Source: Megascapheus bottae (Eukaryota > Chordata > Mammalia > Rodentia > Geomyidae). From it: 64,000 bases of DNA. Made by a program: the position numbers and the translations under genes. Shown one piece after another: positions 1 through 11,000 of this stretch; positions within the stretch are counted from its first letter, which is position 1, and every line of letters starts with the position of its first letter. The notes under the pieces were generated by a model. That model made no database searches. It worked only from the letters and a program-made list of their open reading frames with translations, and was not told the DNA's origin. The stretch covers positions 33,336,001 to 33,400,000 of the forward strand of contig JANJXV010000013.1 of NCBI GenBank assembly GCA_024803745.1, written 5' to 3'.

Positions 1-690
1 AGGACTTCAATAATTCAGTATATTTTGTCCCTGGGACTCCTTGGATTCCTTGTTATGTGGACTTCTATAGAGTGATGTGTGCTTAATAAGTAGCAAATTG
101 GCATCATTAGAATAAACAAGAGACAGGAAACAAAAGTGCCAGCAAAACTAAAGCACAAATAGAGATATCCCAATGCAATGGCTACACTCTGTTCTTAGGG
201 AATAATTAGCATCAGCTCGTTGGCAAAGGAAGATTATGAATGAATGGGGATCGTTAGAAGTTGCTTGCTACCTTTCTCCTTTACTTGTCTCTTTGCCTTA
301 GTATGTCACATGAGACTGTTTTTCCCTCTTGCATCCCACAAGTTACTTCAATAAGAAAGGAGTGAAAGAACAATGCAGTTAATGTGGAGGAAAAAAAATG
401 TTAATTATCCAAACAAAACACTTCCAAAGTACAGATCTATGAAAAGAAGTTGTGAGGAAAAGTAATACCAGATGAAACCCTGTGAATGTTAGGTTCATTT
501 AAGTATTACATAATACCATTTACCACGTTAGTATGACAATTAAATATAGGGATGTACACAATTACTCAGGTATGATTCTAATCATATCCAAGAAAGCATG
601 CTAAATGCTCCCATTTTTTAATATTTCCATACTGCCATCAATATTTTCCTATATATAAAGCTTTTCTTAGAGTGTCACAGAAACCATGAA

Positions 691-912
691 ATTTCAGTAT
701 CTCACTTTGTTACCTGATATATTGGATATATTTGTATTTGGTTATTTGAAATTGGATAGGGAATGGGGGAAAACAAGATGAGAGGTGGGGGATGGGGAGG
801 GAAATGGGGACCAAGACATGTGAAAGGGTATCAATGTATGGGAATTAATGCACCATCTATCTGGCAAATATCATATAACCCTTCTATTAATTACAATAAA
901 AATATATGAAAA
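691..912 (+). mobile_element. L1 3' end, 5'-truncated
   Basis: Only the 3' UTR of a LINE-1 is present: a stretch with TTGAAATTGGATAGGGAA, a G-rich run, GGACCAAGACATGTG, then CCCTTCTATTAATTACAATA and an A-rich tail. The same order recurs at 9.1-9.4, 17.0-17.3, 41.1 and 45.5 kb. There is no coding capacity. A target-site duplication is not clear. Confidence 0.85.
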
Positions 913-1284
913 AAAATTTTCCCACTGTCTTTTTTAAAAAAATTCTCTGCTGATGATTCACTGTTTTCTCATGCTAATGATATGATACTAGCGACTGAGT
1001 AAATTTGGAAGAAAAGAGGTTATTGGCTCATAGACACAGGACTTCAAAGTTAAAGGGCTGTACTTAGTGATATCATTCTGGCTGGGAGAGCTTACATGGC
1101 ACAATGTTTCACATGGCAAGAGACCAGTATATATGTCCTTCACATATTCTCTCTCCCTTGCTCCCTCTCTCTCTCTCTCAAGTTCAGATAGGGTAGTTCA
1201 CCTAGTATTATGAGTACCAAAAATGTTTTAAAGGAAATTTATAAGGTGAATGACTCAATTAGATGGACATATCCTAAAATATGT
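913..1284. other. Unassigned AT-rich sequence left of the duplication
   Basis: About 370 bp with a short CT run near 1150-1180 and no repeat or gene I recognise. It ends where similarity to the downstream duplicate begins. Confidence 0.5.
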
Positions 1285-1892
1285 CCTTTAAAATACACAT
1301 AAATGGACAAGACGAAGCAGATTAAATGCAATTAACATCTCTAATTACAGGCTGAAAACTATGTTAACCATGTGATAAAATGCATTCCTACTAAAGTTCC
1401 ATTGATTTTGTTCAATACTTCTTTTCTTCTTGGTATTAGAGTATATAACCTAGTGGGTCATAAGATGGATTTTAAAGTGAAAAGAGTAAATTGCCTATGT
1501 ATGTACCTTGAATGGTCAGAAGACGATGTAATGAAGTAAGGGACACAAACTATTCTAAGAACACTCTAAGACTAGAGTGGCAGACTCTTGTGTCCTCTCA
1601 AATCCTCTTCAGACCTGAGAAATATATTGTGACCAACTGTTAGCAGAGTTGCCCACTGCCAGTCCACTATGCTCAGCCCTGGTCAGAAATTACTCTCCAC
1701 TGGAAGAATGCAAGCTAATGACCAAGCTATACTCTGTGACAATATTCCAAGTCAGAGATAATGAGTTTACACAAATTTTGAGAGATATGATGTTAATTAT
1801 CCAGAGAAGCCAACATACAGGAGAAGACATTCTAGAAAACACTTGTAATAATGAGAGAACACAAGATATTAAGTACTTAAGAATGCATCTTG

Positions 1893-2031
1893 GGGGGCCA
1901 GGAGTTTGGCCTGTGATAGAGTGCTTGCCTAGGCATGCATGAAGATCCAGGTTTGATTCCTCAGTACCACATACAGAGAAAAAAGCCAGAAGTGGTCCTG
2001 AAGCCAAGTGGTCCAGGACTGGCTAAAAAAA
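1893..2031 (+). mobile_element. ID-type SINE with target-site duplications
   Basis: A tRNA-derived SINE with head GGCCAGGAGTTTGGCCTG, box-B-like GGTTTGATTCC and an A-rich end. The second module is shortened compared with full copies such as 29073-29264. AATGCATCTTGGG flanks it at 1882-1894 and 2032-2044 as a 13-bp target-site duplication. The corresponding insertion lies in duplicate copy 2, so it predates the duplication. Confidence 0.9.
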
Positions 2032-2269
2032 AATGCATCTTGGGATATATAGAAATGAGAGGACAATAACTTTTTGGTTAAAACAACCAAGAGGTAGAAA
2101 AAAAATGTCTGATAAAAGTATCAGAATGATGCACATGGGAGCTAAAGGGAAATAGAATATGACCCAGGAATATTATTTCAAGTCTAATTATAATTTTTAG
2201 GTAGAAAAATAAATTCAAGGGCCAGGAGTTTGGCCAAAAATATTTTTAGACATAAAAAATGCTTGGAAA

Positions 2270-2527
2270 CGTCAAGCTGAGTGCTGTGGCTTATGCATGT
2301 AATCCTAGCTACTCAGGAGTCTGGGATCTGAGGATCACTGTTCAAAGCCAGCTCTGGCACTAAAGTCTGTGTAAGAGACTCTTATCACCAATTAGGCACC
2401 AGAAAAGTTGAAGTGGCGCTGTGGCTCAAGGAGTAGGGCAGTACCCTGGAGCTGAAGAGCTCAGGGACAGTGCCCAGGCCCAGATTTCAAGACCCACAAC
2501 TGACAAAAACAAAACAAACAAACAAAC
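2270..2527 (+). mobile_element. B1-ID dimeric SINE
   Basis: A 7SL/B1-like half (CATGTAATCCTAGCTACTC, then GGGATCTGAGGATCACTG) is followed by an ID-like half (GTGGCTCAAGGAGTAGGGC) and an A/C-rich tail. A small ID fragment (GGGCCAGGAGTTTGGCC) precedes it near 2219-2236. It is also present in copy 2. Confidence 0.9.
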
Positions 2528-2686
2528 TTGGAAGCTTCAGTATCTGTGATGTTTTCCCAAAAGAATCTTTTAACAATGAAATAGAGAAGACCTAGAATTC
2601 AATAAAAAAAATTCCAGAAGTAGGAAAATATAGTAAAGCACTCGACATGAATAATGAATCTAATTAAATATAATGATGAGACCTTG

Positions 2687-2917
2687 CTGGATGTGGTGGC
2701 TCACGCCTGTAATCCTAGCTACTCTGGAGGCTGAGATCTAAGGATCAAGGTTCAAAGCCAGCCTGGGCACAAAAGGACCTGAGACTCTTATTTCCAATTA
2801 ACCTCTAGAAAAATGGAAAATGGAGCTTGGCTCAAGGGTAGGGCAGTAGCCTTGAGCTGAAGAGCTCAGGGACAGTGCCCAGGCCAGGTTCAAGCCCCAT
2901 CAACAACAAAAAGGCGG
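2687..2917 (+). mobile_element. B1-ID dimeric SINE
   Basis: Starts GGATGTGGTGGCTCACGCC and ends AAGCCCCATCAACAACAAAAA, followed by a G-run. It has both the B1-like and ID-like modules. The duplicate at 21433-21650 lacks about 16 bp inside the B1-like half. Confidence 0.9.
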
Positions 2918-3390
2918 GGGGGGGAGGGAATTGAAGCATAAAGAACGTGATATGAATTTTTTTTTCTGTTCCTTATAGTGGTATGTACTTGGTCCTGCTT
3001 AAATTTAAAATCTCTAAAAAGATGCTGTGTGTTACCTATTTTCACAATTACTTTGTTTAGGTTTAGAACTATCTACTGGGAAGCAACAAACGTTTCTACA
3101 GTAAATTTTTATTAGATGTTCAATACTTCCTCTCATTTCAGTTTATATTCATTTATCATAGTAAATAAATTAAATATATTTGAAGTAGAGTGTTTTGTAT
3201 GATGCTATTAGGAAATCATTTCAAATAAACAAATAAATGTATGTACAATGTACCAAATAACAAAGTCAAATACAGTAACCACATGAGATTAGCCATAGGG
3301 GAAAAAGAGAAAAGAAATAAGTTTACATGGTACATTCAGAAAAATATGGTCCTCAAAAAAAAGAAAAGAAAAAGGAAAAACAATCAAAGT

Positions 3391-3582
3391 GGCTGGTTTG
3401 GCCTACTGGTAAGAGTGCTTGCTTAGCATGCATGAAGACCACATACATAGAAAAAGCCAGAAACGGTGATGTGACTCAAGTAGTGGAGCTCTAGCCTTGA
3501 GAAAACCCAAGGACAGTGCTCAGGCCCCGAGTTCAAGCCTCAGGACTGGCAAAAAAAAACAAAACCAAAACAAACAAACAAA
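3391..3582 (+). mobile_element. ID-type SINE (empty site for the LTR found in copy 2)
   Basis: Bipartite tRNA-like SINE: GGCTGGTTTGGCCTACTGG head, second module GTAGTGGAGCTCTAGCC, tail GGACTGGCAAAAAAAAAC. The bases GTAAG at 3409-3413 are single here. In copy 2 the same GTAAG flanks a solo LTR on both sides, so this copy preserves the pre-integration site. Confidence 0.9.
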
Positions 3583-3669
3583 AGCAATCAGAGAGATGAA
3601 TTTCTCATTTCCATTTCCTAAAGTGCATTTCATTTATTTTTCATCCTGTATTGCCATAAGTATATAGTT

Positions 3670-4096
3670 TTTGAGATATTGTGATCCTCTCCTAGGAGAA
3701 TCCTAGATGTTTACTAATTATTATAAATGAGGGAGACGATGGAGCCTATATCCCTTTGGGTCTGGATTACTTCACTTAATAGATTTTTTTCTAAGTTTTT
3801 GCATTTCCTTATAAATGGGGCAATGTCATTCTTTCTGATGGCAGCAAAGAATTCCATTGTATATAAGTACCACATCTTCTTGATCCATTCATCTACTGAT
3901 GGCCATCTGGGTTGTGTCCATATCTTATAGGAAAGGGAAAGGGAAAATAAGATGATTGAGAAGAGGTTGGGGGAGGGAAAGGACAAAAACATGAGAAAGG
4001 CTATCAAGGTTTGAGAAATAATGTATCCATAACCTGACAAATGGAACTATAACTCCTCTATACATTATCACAATAAAATACAATTAAAAACTCAAA
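3670..4096. mobile_element. L1 insertion with inverted 5' part, copy 1
   Basis: From about 3670 to 3927 the sequence is the minus-strand complement of the L1 ORF2 C-terminus; on the minus strand it reads WIKKMWYLYTMEFFAA. From about 3928 to 4096 it switches to the plus-strand L1 3' UTR (ATAGGAAAGGG, G-rich run, GGACAAAAACATGAGAAAGG, CACAATAAAATAC). This is the usual product of twin priming during L1 integration. The same structure at 22740-23137 shows it predates the duplication. Confidence 0.85.
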
Positions 4097-4534
4097 AAAA
4101 CAAGAAAACCATTTCAACCCATCTGCACACTCATCCATCCATTTATCTATCCATTATTCAGTTGACACAAATATTTGCTGTTACGCTCACTTACGGATGG
4201 TTTTCTCTGAGTGATGATTTTTCTCTTCTCCATTTTTATTTCTACAAATGAAAGATATTTTCTCATGTGAGAATAAAAATAAATGACTATTCAGATATTG
4301 CTATAGTTAGGAATCAGCCACTATCACCTGCATTTTGACAGGGGGAAAGCTTCAAGTGCACAAGAAGTAAAACTTTAGGGTGCACCTTACTATGGGTTGG
4401 CGGCCAGTAGAAGTTGTAGTAGGCAATCTATTAGAAGTGGTGAGTCCCATACAATTTGTTAGTTATGAATTTTTGGTTTACTGTGATTGATCTTGAATTG
4501 GAAAAAGACACCGATTAAGGACGTTGACAGTTAT

Positions 4535-4768
4535 TATGTTTTATTTTATTATCAGGGCAATATAGAGAGGGGTTACAGTTACATTCATAAGGTAGTAAGT
4601 ACATTACTTCTTGAACATTACCTCTGATAGTTAAAAAAAAACTATTTTGACATTGTGGAAGTCTTGGACTTCCTCTGCTGATTGTTAAAATGTGGCCTGG
4701 TACAGGGAGATGGGGGGGGGAGGAAAGGAGAGGGGGGGAGGGAGGGAGGAAGAAGAGGAAGAGAGATA
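4535..4768 (-). mobile_element. L1 3' end (second subfamily), reversed
   Basis: On the minus strand this gives TTCAAGAAGTAATGTACTTA, then GTAACTGTAACCCCTCTC and an AATAAAATAAAA end. Related plus-strand ends occur near 46150 and 57400. The pyrimidine-rich part of the element on the minus strand appears as the purine tract at 4711-4768. Confidence 0.65.
4711..4768 (+). repeat. G/A-rich purine tract
   Basis: About 58 bp almost entirely G and A. The matching tract in copy 2 (23757-23878) is about twice as long, so it expanded or contracted after duplication. Confidence 0.9.
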
Positions 4769-4900
4769 GTAGACTGAATTTGTGGATTTGTTACTGTAGA
4801 CGAATGGTTTTCCTAAGCAAGTTGTTACATTTCATGTTCTTTTATAGGTCTAGTCCTAGTCAAACAGAAGAATAACTGGAAATCAAGTTCTGTGTACAAT

Positions 4901-4923
4901 AAGATCTGAAAAACAGCTAAGGA
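4901..4923 (+). repeat. 23-bp segment inverted relative to copy 2
   Basis: These 23 bp are the exact reverse complement of 24011-24033, while TGTGTACAAT on the left and ATTGAAGATTGTG on the right are identical in both copies. The segment is bounded by the inverted tetranucleotides CAAT and ATTG. Confidence 0.95.
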
Positions 4924-4929
4924 ATTGAA

Positions 4930-4932
<3 letters not shown>

Positions 4933-4986
<54 letters not shown>
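4933..4986 (+). repeat. (TG)27 microsatellite at the duplication edge
   Basis: 27 uninterrupted TG units. Similarity with copy 2 ends inside this tract; the downstream sequences differ. Confidence 0.98.
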
Positions 4987-4989
<3 letters not shown>

Positions 4990-6856
4990 TTATATAAAGG
5001 GATAATAGTAGAGTACTCTTTAGTTGTTTGGCTCATGGTTTCTTTAAAATGAGTGATCAAGTCTGGCACTACTGCTTCATTATCACCATGTCTCAGGCAA
5101 TTAAGCTCAGCAGTCTAGAAACTTAGTACTCAGATCAACTTAATAAGGAAAAAGAAACGAAGAAAAGTAAGGGTGTGAGGAAAATATAGCAGGAAGGAGG
5201 TAGGAAAGATGTAAGCAGGAAGAAAAGCCCTACAAGAGGGAGGAAGATAAAGCTTATGAGGTATTTGTCAGTCTTAACCCAGAACAGGTATGCAAGAAGT
5301 CCTTGATTAAAATTAATTCTAAATTAACTTTAGGAGTCGAGAAGGGGAGAGAGAGAAAGTGGCAGGGAGAGAGCTTACTTTTTAAGAGGTTGCTGTGCTG
5401 CTTTCCTCTGAGGTTTGAGAATATGACTTTAAGGCATGGACAGGAAGCCTTGAATTCTCAGAGGGTCCTCAATTTTAAGTTCCCAAGAATCTTGTAGAAA
5501 TGTCTTCTACTATACATTTTTGTTAGTTACCAAGGGATTAAATGGTGAAGACCTTGGAATCTTGGAATAAAATTAGGAGTACCAAAGCACAGAATTTCTG
5601 AACTCCTATTTTCATACATTTCTTTAGCAGTGTAATGATAGCCGGGGGTCTATTTTTTATTAAATTTACAATTATTTTTCTGAGATTTCTTATTCATCCC
5701 TGTCTGATAGTATGCCAGATGGCACATTTCCTATCATTAAATTTGTAAAAAGCAAAGAATCAATATGTGAATACTTTGCTTCCACTCTGTATATTCAGAG
5801 ACCTGGGAAGAGTTCCAGAAAGCACTTGTATTCACCAAAAGTCCAAATACAATCTATGGCACAGAAAAACTTCTGTGACGAATGGTTTGACAACAAAGCC
5901 AGTACAGTAGAGTCACTCTCGGTACTTGATAGTAAAGAGCCCGCTTCATCACCACAGCCACTGAAGCCTGGAGACTTAGAGCTTCTCCAAGTTTTAGAAA
6001 AATAGAGACTCTCTTTAGACAAGAATAACTCCTCAAAGGACACTCCAGGAGTCTGTAGAGTATCACACAACATAGGCTGCGTAAAATAGGCAGAAATGCC
6101 TCTGGTTTTAAACACCATTATTGACATTGAGTTGTATCACACATGCATTGAATTTCCTAGAATTAAATATGTTCAATAGAAGTTTAAAATGTGCCAAATG
6201 CTTTTGGTAATTATAACGATTTTGTTTTCAAAGGAAGTTTTCCATATTCAGAAGCCTTATTATAAGCCTTAAATTTTTAATCCTCACAGAATAGGCTGGG
6301 GCTATAATGCTATGTAAGTCACTGATGCTGATCGCTGGCTATGAGGGGGTTCCTTTCCTCATTAGTGGTTTATTGCCATTGTAGTGTAGCAATGATTGCA
6401 CACTGTCAAAGGAAGGAATAATCAAATTGGATAACACGCATGACAAAATTTGATGAAAATTTAAGATATTTAAATTCACTATGTTCTGTTCAATGCTTCT
6501 TAATATTCCTCTTGATATTGAAATTAATCCCTAATTTGAATGTGAATTATGCAAGGAAAACCAACATTAATAAAATAATATACTAATGAGGTGTTTTAAG
6601 ACACTGCTCAATCTCTGTTTAGTAATCTCAGTGCAAGTTTGAGGATGATATTGTATCTGCTAATAAGTTAGAAAGTCACTATAGTTCCATAATTTCCCTA
6701 AAAGCTATATATGGTTCGTGTTATTCTATTCATGAAGAATGTATGTAAATTAATAATAGTAAAATATCAGCCTAAGTGTGCTAGAAAATATTTACCTATC
6801 ATAGGTACAATAAATTATTTATATCCAAATTACAAAAGAATTATTTTGGGGGGCTT
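4987..6856. other. Unassigned sequence, no gene recognised
   Basis: AT-rich sequence with purine-rich patches at 5150-5260. A 97-codon open frame at 5712-6005 overlaps a longer open frame on the other strand and has no recognisable motif, so I do not call it. No repeat family is evident until the SINE at 6857. Confidence 0.5.
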
Positions 6857-7056
6857 GGTCTTTGGGCCTGGGCGCTATCCCTGAGCTCTTCAGCTACCAC
6901 CCTACCCCTTGTGCCTCAGCACCACTTCCAGTTTTCTGGTGGTTAATTGAAAATAAGAGTCTCACATACTTTACATTGGCTTTGAACCAAGAGATCCTCA
7001 GAACTCAGCCTCCTGAGTAGCCAGGATTACAGGTGAAAGCCGTTGTGCCCTGCTAT
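6857..7056 (-). mobile_element. B1-ID dimeric SINE
   Basis: Reverse-strand copy: the ID-like half (CCCTGAGCTCTTCAGC) comes first on the plus strand, then the B1-like half (CAGCCTCCTGAGTAGCCAGG). Flanks share AAAAGAAT near 6834 and 7057, a probable target-site duplication. Confidence 0.9.
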
Positions 7057-7959
7057 AAAAGAATAACACCCATTTCTTTTAAGGAGCTGATAGTAATAGG
7101 TATGTCATCAAGTAATTTATTTTATTAGCCAATAAAGCATATGTAAATAGTTCCAAATCATTTGGAAAATGCTAATTTTATCATATTGACATACCACTAC
7201 CAATGCTGTATATTACATCTGGCTGAAACTCAGTTGGAGTCACAACAGAAGTCACAGCCTATGAGCCCCAACAGAGGACTGCCCCCAGATTCATATGAAT
7301 AAGAGCCTTAATCAGGGGTTCGAGATATAGAATTTAAATAGGTTATAGAATCTGGTTTAGAGAATGGGAAGCACTTAAATATATTTGATATTTCATTGTT
7401 TTCAGACAGCTTCCTACTGTTCCCACTACACAGGGATATTCACGGCCTGGAGGGAAAAAATCACGTGCTGATTACTCAGAGAATAAGCAGGTACTTTGTG
7501 TTACTTTTCAGCGCTGAAAGGAGTTAGAGGAGGTGAGAGACTCAAACTCTAGATGGCTATTCCTCAAAAGATGGAAAATAACTGAAAACCAGGGGCGAGG
7601 TGGTGAAACTAAAACTTCCTTCCATTCAGTATTGTTAAGAATGTCAAATGTTATATAGGTTGATAAATAGTCGATAGTCTCTTAAGAGCTTACATATGTG
7701 CATTAACAAATTTGGTTATTTCATCCTATGAGGGAAAGAATATGATCATACCACATTACCATGACAATCATCCATTAATGAGGAAAGAGACCCATTTCAG
7801 TGACTTATCTGGATTGGTGTGATGGATGCAGACATTTTAACTTCACCGCCACCACACAACCAGCTATTTGCATCTATATATCATTATAACAGTACCTTAT
7901 TCTGTGAAGATTAGATTTGAGTATGGAAAAAATTTCATTTCTAATAAGCTAAAACTGAA

Positions 7960-8412
7960 AATAATCCCAATCCCCATCTCCTGATGAATAACGAAAATAT
8001 AATATAGTCAGACATTGTAATAGTACTTGGCAATACAAGGGAATGAAATATTGATACATTCTACAAGGATAATACTTGAAAACACTGTTGGTAAATAGAA
8101 CAAGCTAGACTCGATGGATTTCATATTGTGTGATATACATTTCTATAATCTGTATCCATATTTATATATAAACACATATGTACAAGGACAAAAATTAATG
8201 GTCAACAGGAATCAGGAAAAGGAATAGAGATTTTAAATATGTTAAAACAGAAATTTTGGTAATGGAAATGTTCTAAAATTATTGCATAGCGTTACAAAAT
8301 TTGAAAAATCATTGAATTAAATATTTGGTAATGTCATCAGTTTAGGGGCTAAAAATTATAACTGAATGTGTCAAACATATCTTAGTATACAAAATATGTA
8401 TATAATTCAAAC
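7960..8412 (+). mobile_element. Old L1 3' region (L1M-like)
   Basis: Degenerate L1 3' end recognisable from GGAATGAAATATTGATACAT, GGTAATGGAAATGTTCTAAAA and AAAAATCATTGAATTAAA, which match in order the end of old mammalian L1 families. No open frame remains. Boundaries are approximate. Confidence 0.6.
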
Positions 8413-9125
8413 ACTTGTCAGAGCTAATGATTCATAAGTTATGAACACTATTGTATTATATAATATACCCATTTTAAATTTAATTCAGTATCTTCCCAGT
8501 GCTCTTAGGTATGTTTCTAAATCCTGTATAATCCAGTTCCTGCTTACATTGGCAGTTTTAACCTTCCCTTCTCATTATATCTCTAGTTCTTCTGTTTCCA
8601 TTCTTTTTCTTCAAAAGTTCTTCCTTAGCTCCTTTCTTCTTCATATTTCCTTTCTTTTAACAGTTTTGAGATAGTGTTGATCTACAAACATTTCCCACAT
8701 TCAATGGACATAGCTTGTATCTGGACATAAGCATATACTTGGAATATTATCACGATAATCAGGATACTAAATATGTCCATATACCTATGACCTACAAACT
8801 TTCTCTATGTTCTTTTCTAGGTGATTTTCTCTTTGAAGACATTTACTTTGAATTTGGTTAAAAAAATTTAACTTACATATCTTCCTAACATATTTCAAAG
8901 TACTTACTGCTTACTGAAATTATTAACTATCATTTCCATTACTTCTCCTCAGAATTTACAAATGAGCTGTCCCTTCTGCATGAAAGTTCATCCCAGCCCA
9001 ATCTTCTTGCTACTTTTTCCTTTTATTTTTATCAAAAATATTATTTTAAAATATTTTTGTTATCTTCAAGTAATTGGACAAAGGGGGTGCCATAACACAA
9101 TGCAGGTTATGATTAAGATGCATTT
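8413..9125. other. Unassigned AT-rich sequence
   Basis: About 700 bp, T-rich between 8560 and 8660, with no gene or repeat I recognise. Confidence 0.45.
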
Positions 9126-9127
9126 GG

Positions 9128-11000
9128 ATCTTTTTTCATATATTTTTATTGTAATTAATAGAAGAGTAACATGATATTTGCCAGATAGATGGTGCATTAA
9201 TTCACATATATTGATACCCTTTCACATGTCTTGGTCCCCATTTCCCTCCCCCCAATCCCCGCCCCTCATCTTGTTTTCCCCGTTCCCTATCCAATTTCAA
9301 ATAACCAAATACAAATATATCTGATATATCAGGTAACAAAGTGAGATACTGTAACAATATGAGATAACCAAGGGACAGCAAAAGAGATGAGAGATAACAT
9401 AGTACCTTAAGAACAACAATCATTCATTATACGGCTTATGTTTCTATATCCTAGAGATACTTTCATTTAGCGTCCTACGATATGGCCTTTTGTATGATGG
9501 TTTTGCTATATTGCAAATCTCTGCTAGTAGAGCCCAAGGTTTCTACTGATTATGACAAATGAGGGAAACCATTGAGCCTATGTTCTTTTCAGTCTGGCTT
9601 ACTTCACTTAATATGATCTTTTCTAAGTCTTTCCATTTCCTAACAAATGGGGCAATGTCATTCTTTCTGACAGCAGCATAGAATTCCATTGTGTACAAAT
9701 ACCACATCTTGTTGATCCACTCATCAACTGAGGGACATCTAGGTTGGTTCCATATCTTTGCTATGGTAAATAGTGCTGCAATGAACTTTGTTGTGCTGGT
9801 TTCTCAATGATTGGGTAAATGCCAAGTAGTGGAATTGCTGGGTTATAGGGGAGCTCTATGTTTAGTCTTTTGAGGAACTGCCATACTGCTTTCCATAGTG
9901 GTTGAACAAGTTTGTACTCCAACCAACAGTGTAGTAGTGATCCCTCCTAGCCACATCCCCTCCAGTATCGGTTGTTATTAGTTTTCTTGATCCTGGCCAT
10001 TCTAACTGGAGTGAGGTGGAATCTTAGAGTTGCTTTGATTTGCATTTTTTTTATGGCCAGAGATGTTGAGCATTTCTTCATGTGTCTATAGGCCATTTTT
10101 GTTTCTTCCTCAGAGAAGACTCTCTTTAAGTCTTTGGCCCATTTTTTAATGGGATGGTTGTTACTTTGGAGATTAGTTTTGGAGTGATTCAATTTTTTGA
10201 GCTGTTGATCTACTTTAGATATGAGGCCTTTGTCCGTTGTATGGTTGGTGAAGATCTTCTCCCACTCTGTAGGCTTCCTAATTAGTTTACTAGCTATGTG
10301 CTTTGCCATACAAAAGCTCTGCAGTTTAATGCAGTCCCGCTTATCCAGCCTTTCTCTTATTTGCTGTGATTCTTGGCCCTTATTAAGAAAGTTTTGACCT
10401 GTGCCAAGGAGGCCTAGGGTATCTCCTATTCCTTCTTGTAAAGTTTTCAGTGTGTTGGCTTTTACCTCCAGGTCTTTGATTCAATTGGAGTTAATTTTAC
10501 TGCAGGGTGATAAAGAAGAGTCCAACTTTAGTTTTCTACAGTTGCTTAACCAGTTCTGCCAGCACCACTTGTTGAATAGCTGTCTTTCTTCCATTCTATT
10601 TTTTTGGCTCCCTTGTCAAAGATTAGGTGGCCATAGGTCTGTGGTTTAATATCTGGGTCCTCAGTTATATTCCATTGGTCTTCAGGCCTGTTCTTGTGCC
10701 AATACTGAGCTGTTTTGATAATTATAGCTCTGTAATAGTGTCTAAAGTTTGGTATTGAAATTCCTCCTATGTTGTTCTTTCTGCTAAGAAGAGTTTTTGC
10801 TATACAGGGTCTTTTATTATTCCATATGAAATTTTGGATTGCCTCTTCTATTTCTTTAAAGAATGACATTGGGATATTGATGGGTATTGCATTGAATTTG
10901 TAGATAGCCCTTGGCAAGATTGTCATTTTCACGATATTGATTCTTCCAATCCAGGAGCATGGGAGGTTTTTCCATTTCCTCAGTTCTGCCCCTTCAATCA
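9128..11000 (-). mobile_element. 5'-truncated L1 with decayed ORF2
   Basis: The longest young L1 in the window, about 1.9 kb. On the minus strand it starts inside ORF2 and runs to the 3' UTR and A-rich end near 9140. Complement of 10546-11028 encodes [20 protein letters not shown] and a [16 protein letters not shown] segment, typical of the region after the reverse transcriptase. Complement of 9947-10309 encodes [20 protein letters not shown] further toward the C-terminus. Frameshifts and stops separate these blocks, and ORF1, the endonuclease and most of the reverse transcriptase are missing, so it is inactive. The 5' edge near 10990-11010 is approximate. Confidence 0.93.

Larger units (their letters stand above)
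1285..4986 (+). repeat. Segmental duplication, copy 1 (partner 20026-24073)
   Basis: About 3.7 kb repeats in the same orientation at an initial offset of 18,741 bp. Similarity begins at CCTTTAAAATACACATAAA in both copies and ends in a (TG)n tract. A ~350-bp stretch compared by eye shows about 11 substitutions, so roughly 97% identity. Both copies share the same SINEs and the same rearranged L1 at the same relative positions, so this is duplicated genomic DNA and not independent insertion. Differences include a 314-bp LTR, a 16-bp deletion, purine-tract length and a 23-bp inversion, all described separately. Confidence 0.95.

Noticed and set aside
1649..2007. Open frames of 97 and 105 codons on opposite strands, both conserved in copy 2 (20378-20748)
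   Set aside because: Their conservation is explained by the recent duplication of the DNA. They overlap each other, run into a SINE and its target-site copies, and have no known motif.
5712..6005. 97-codon frame with ordinary-looking composition
   Set aside because: A 110-codon frame overlaps it on the other strand, no motif is recognised, and no splice or promoter context is seen. A protein search returning a conserved hit would change this.
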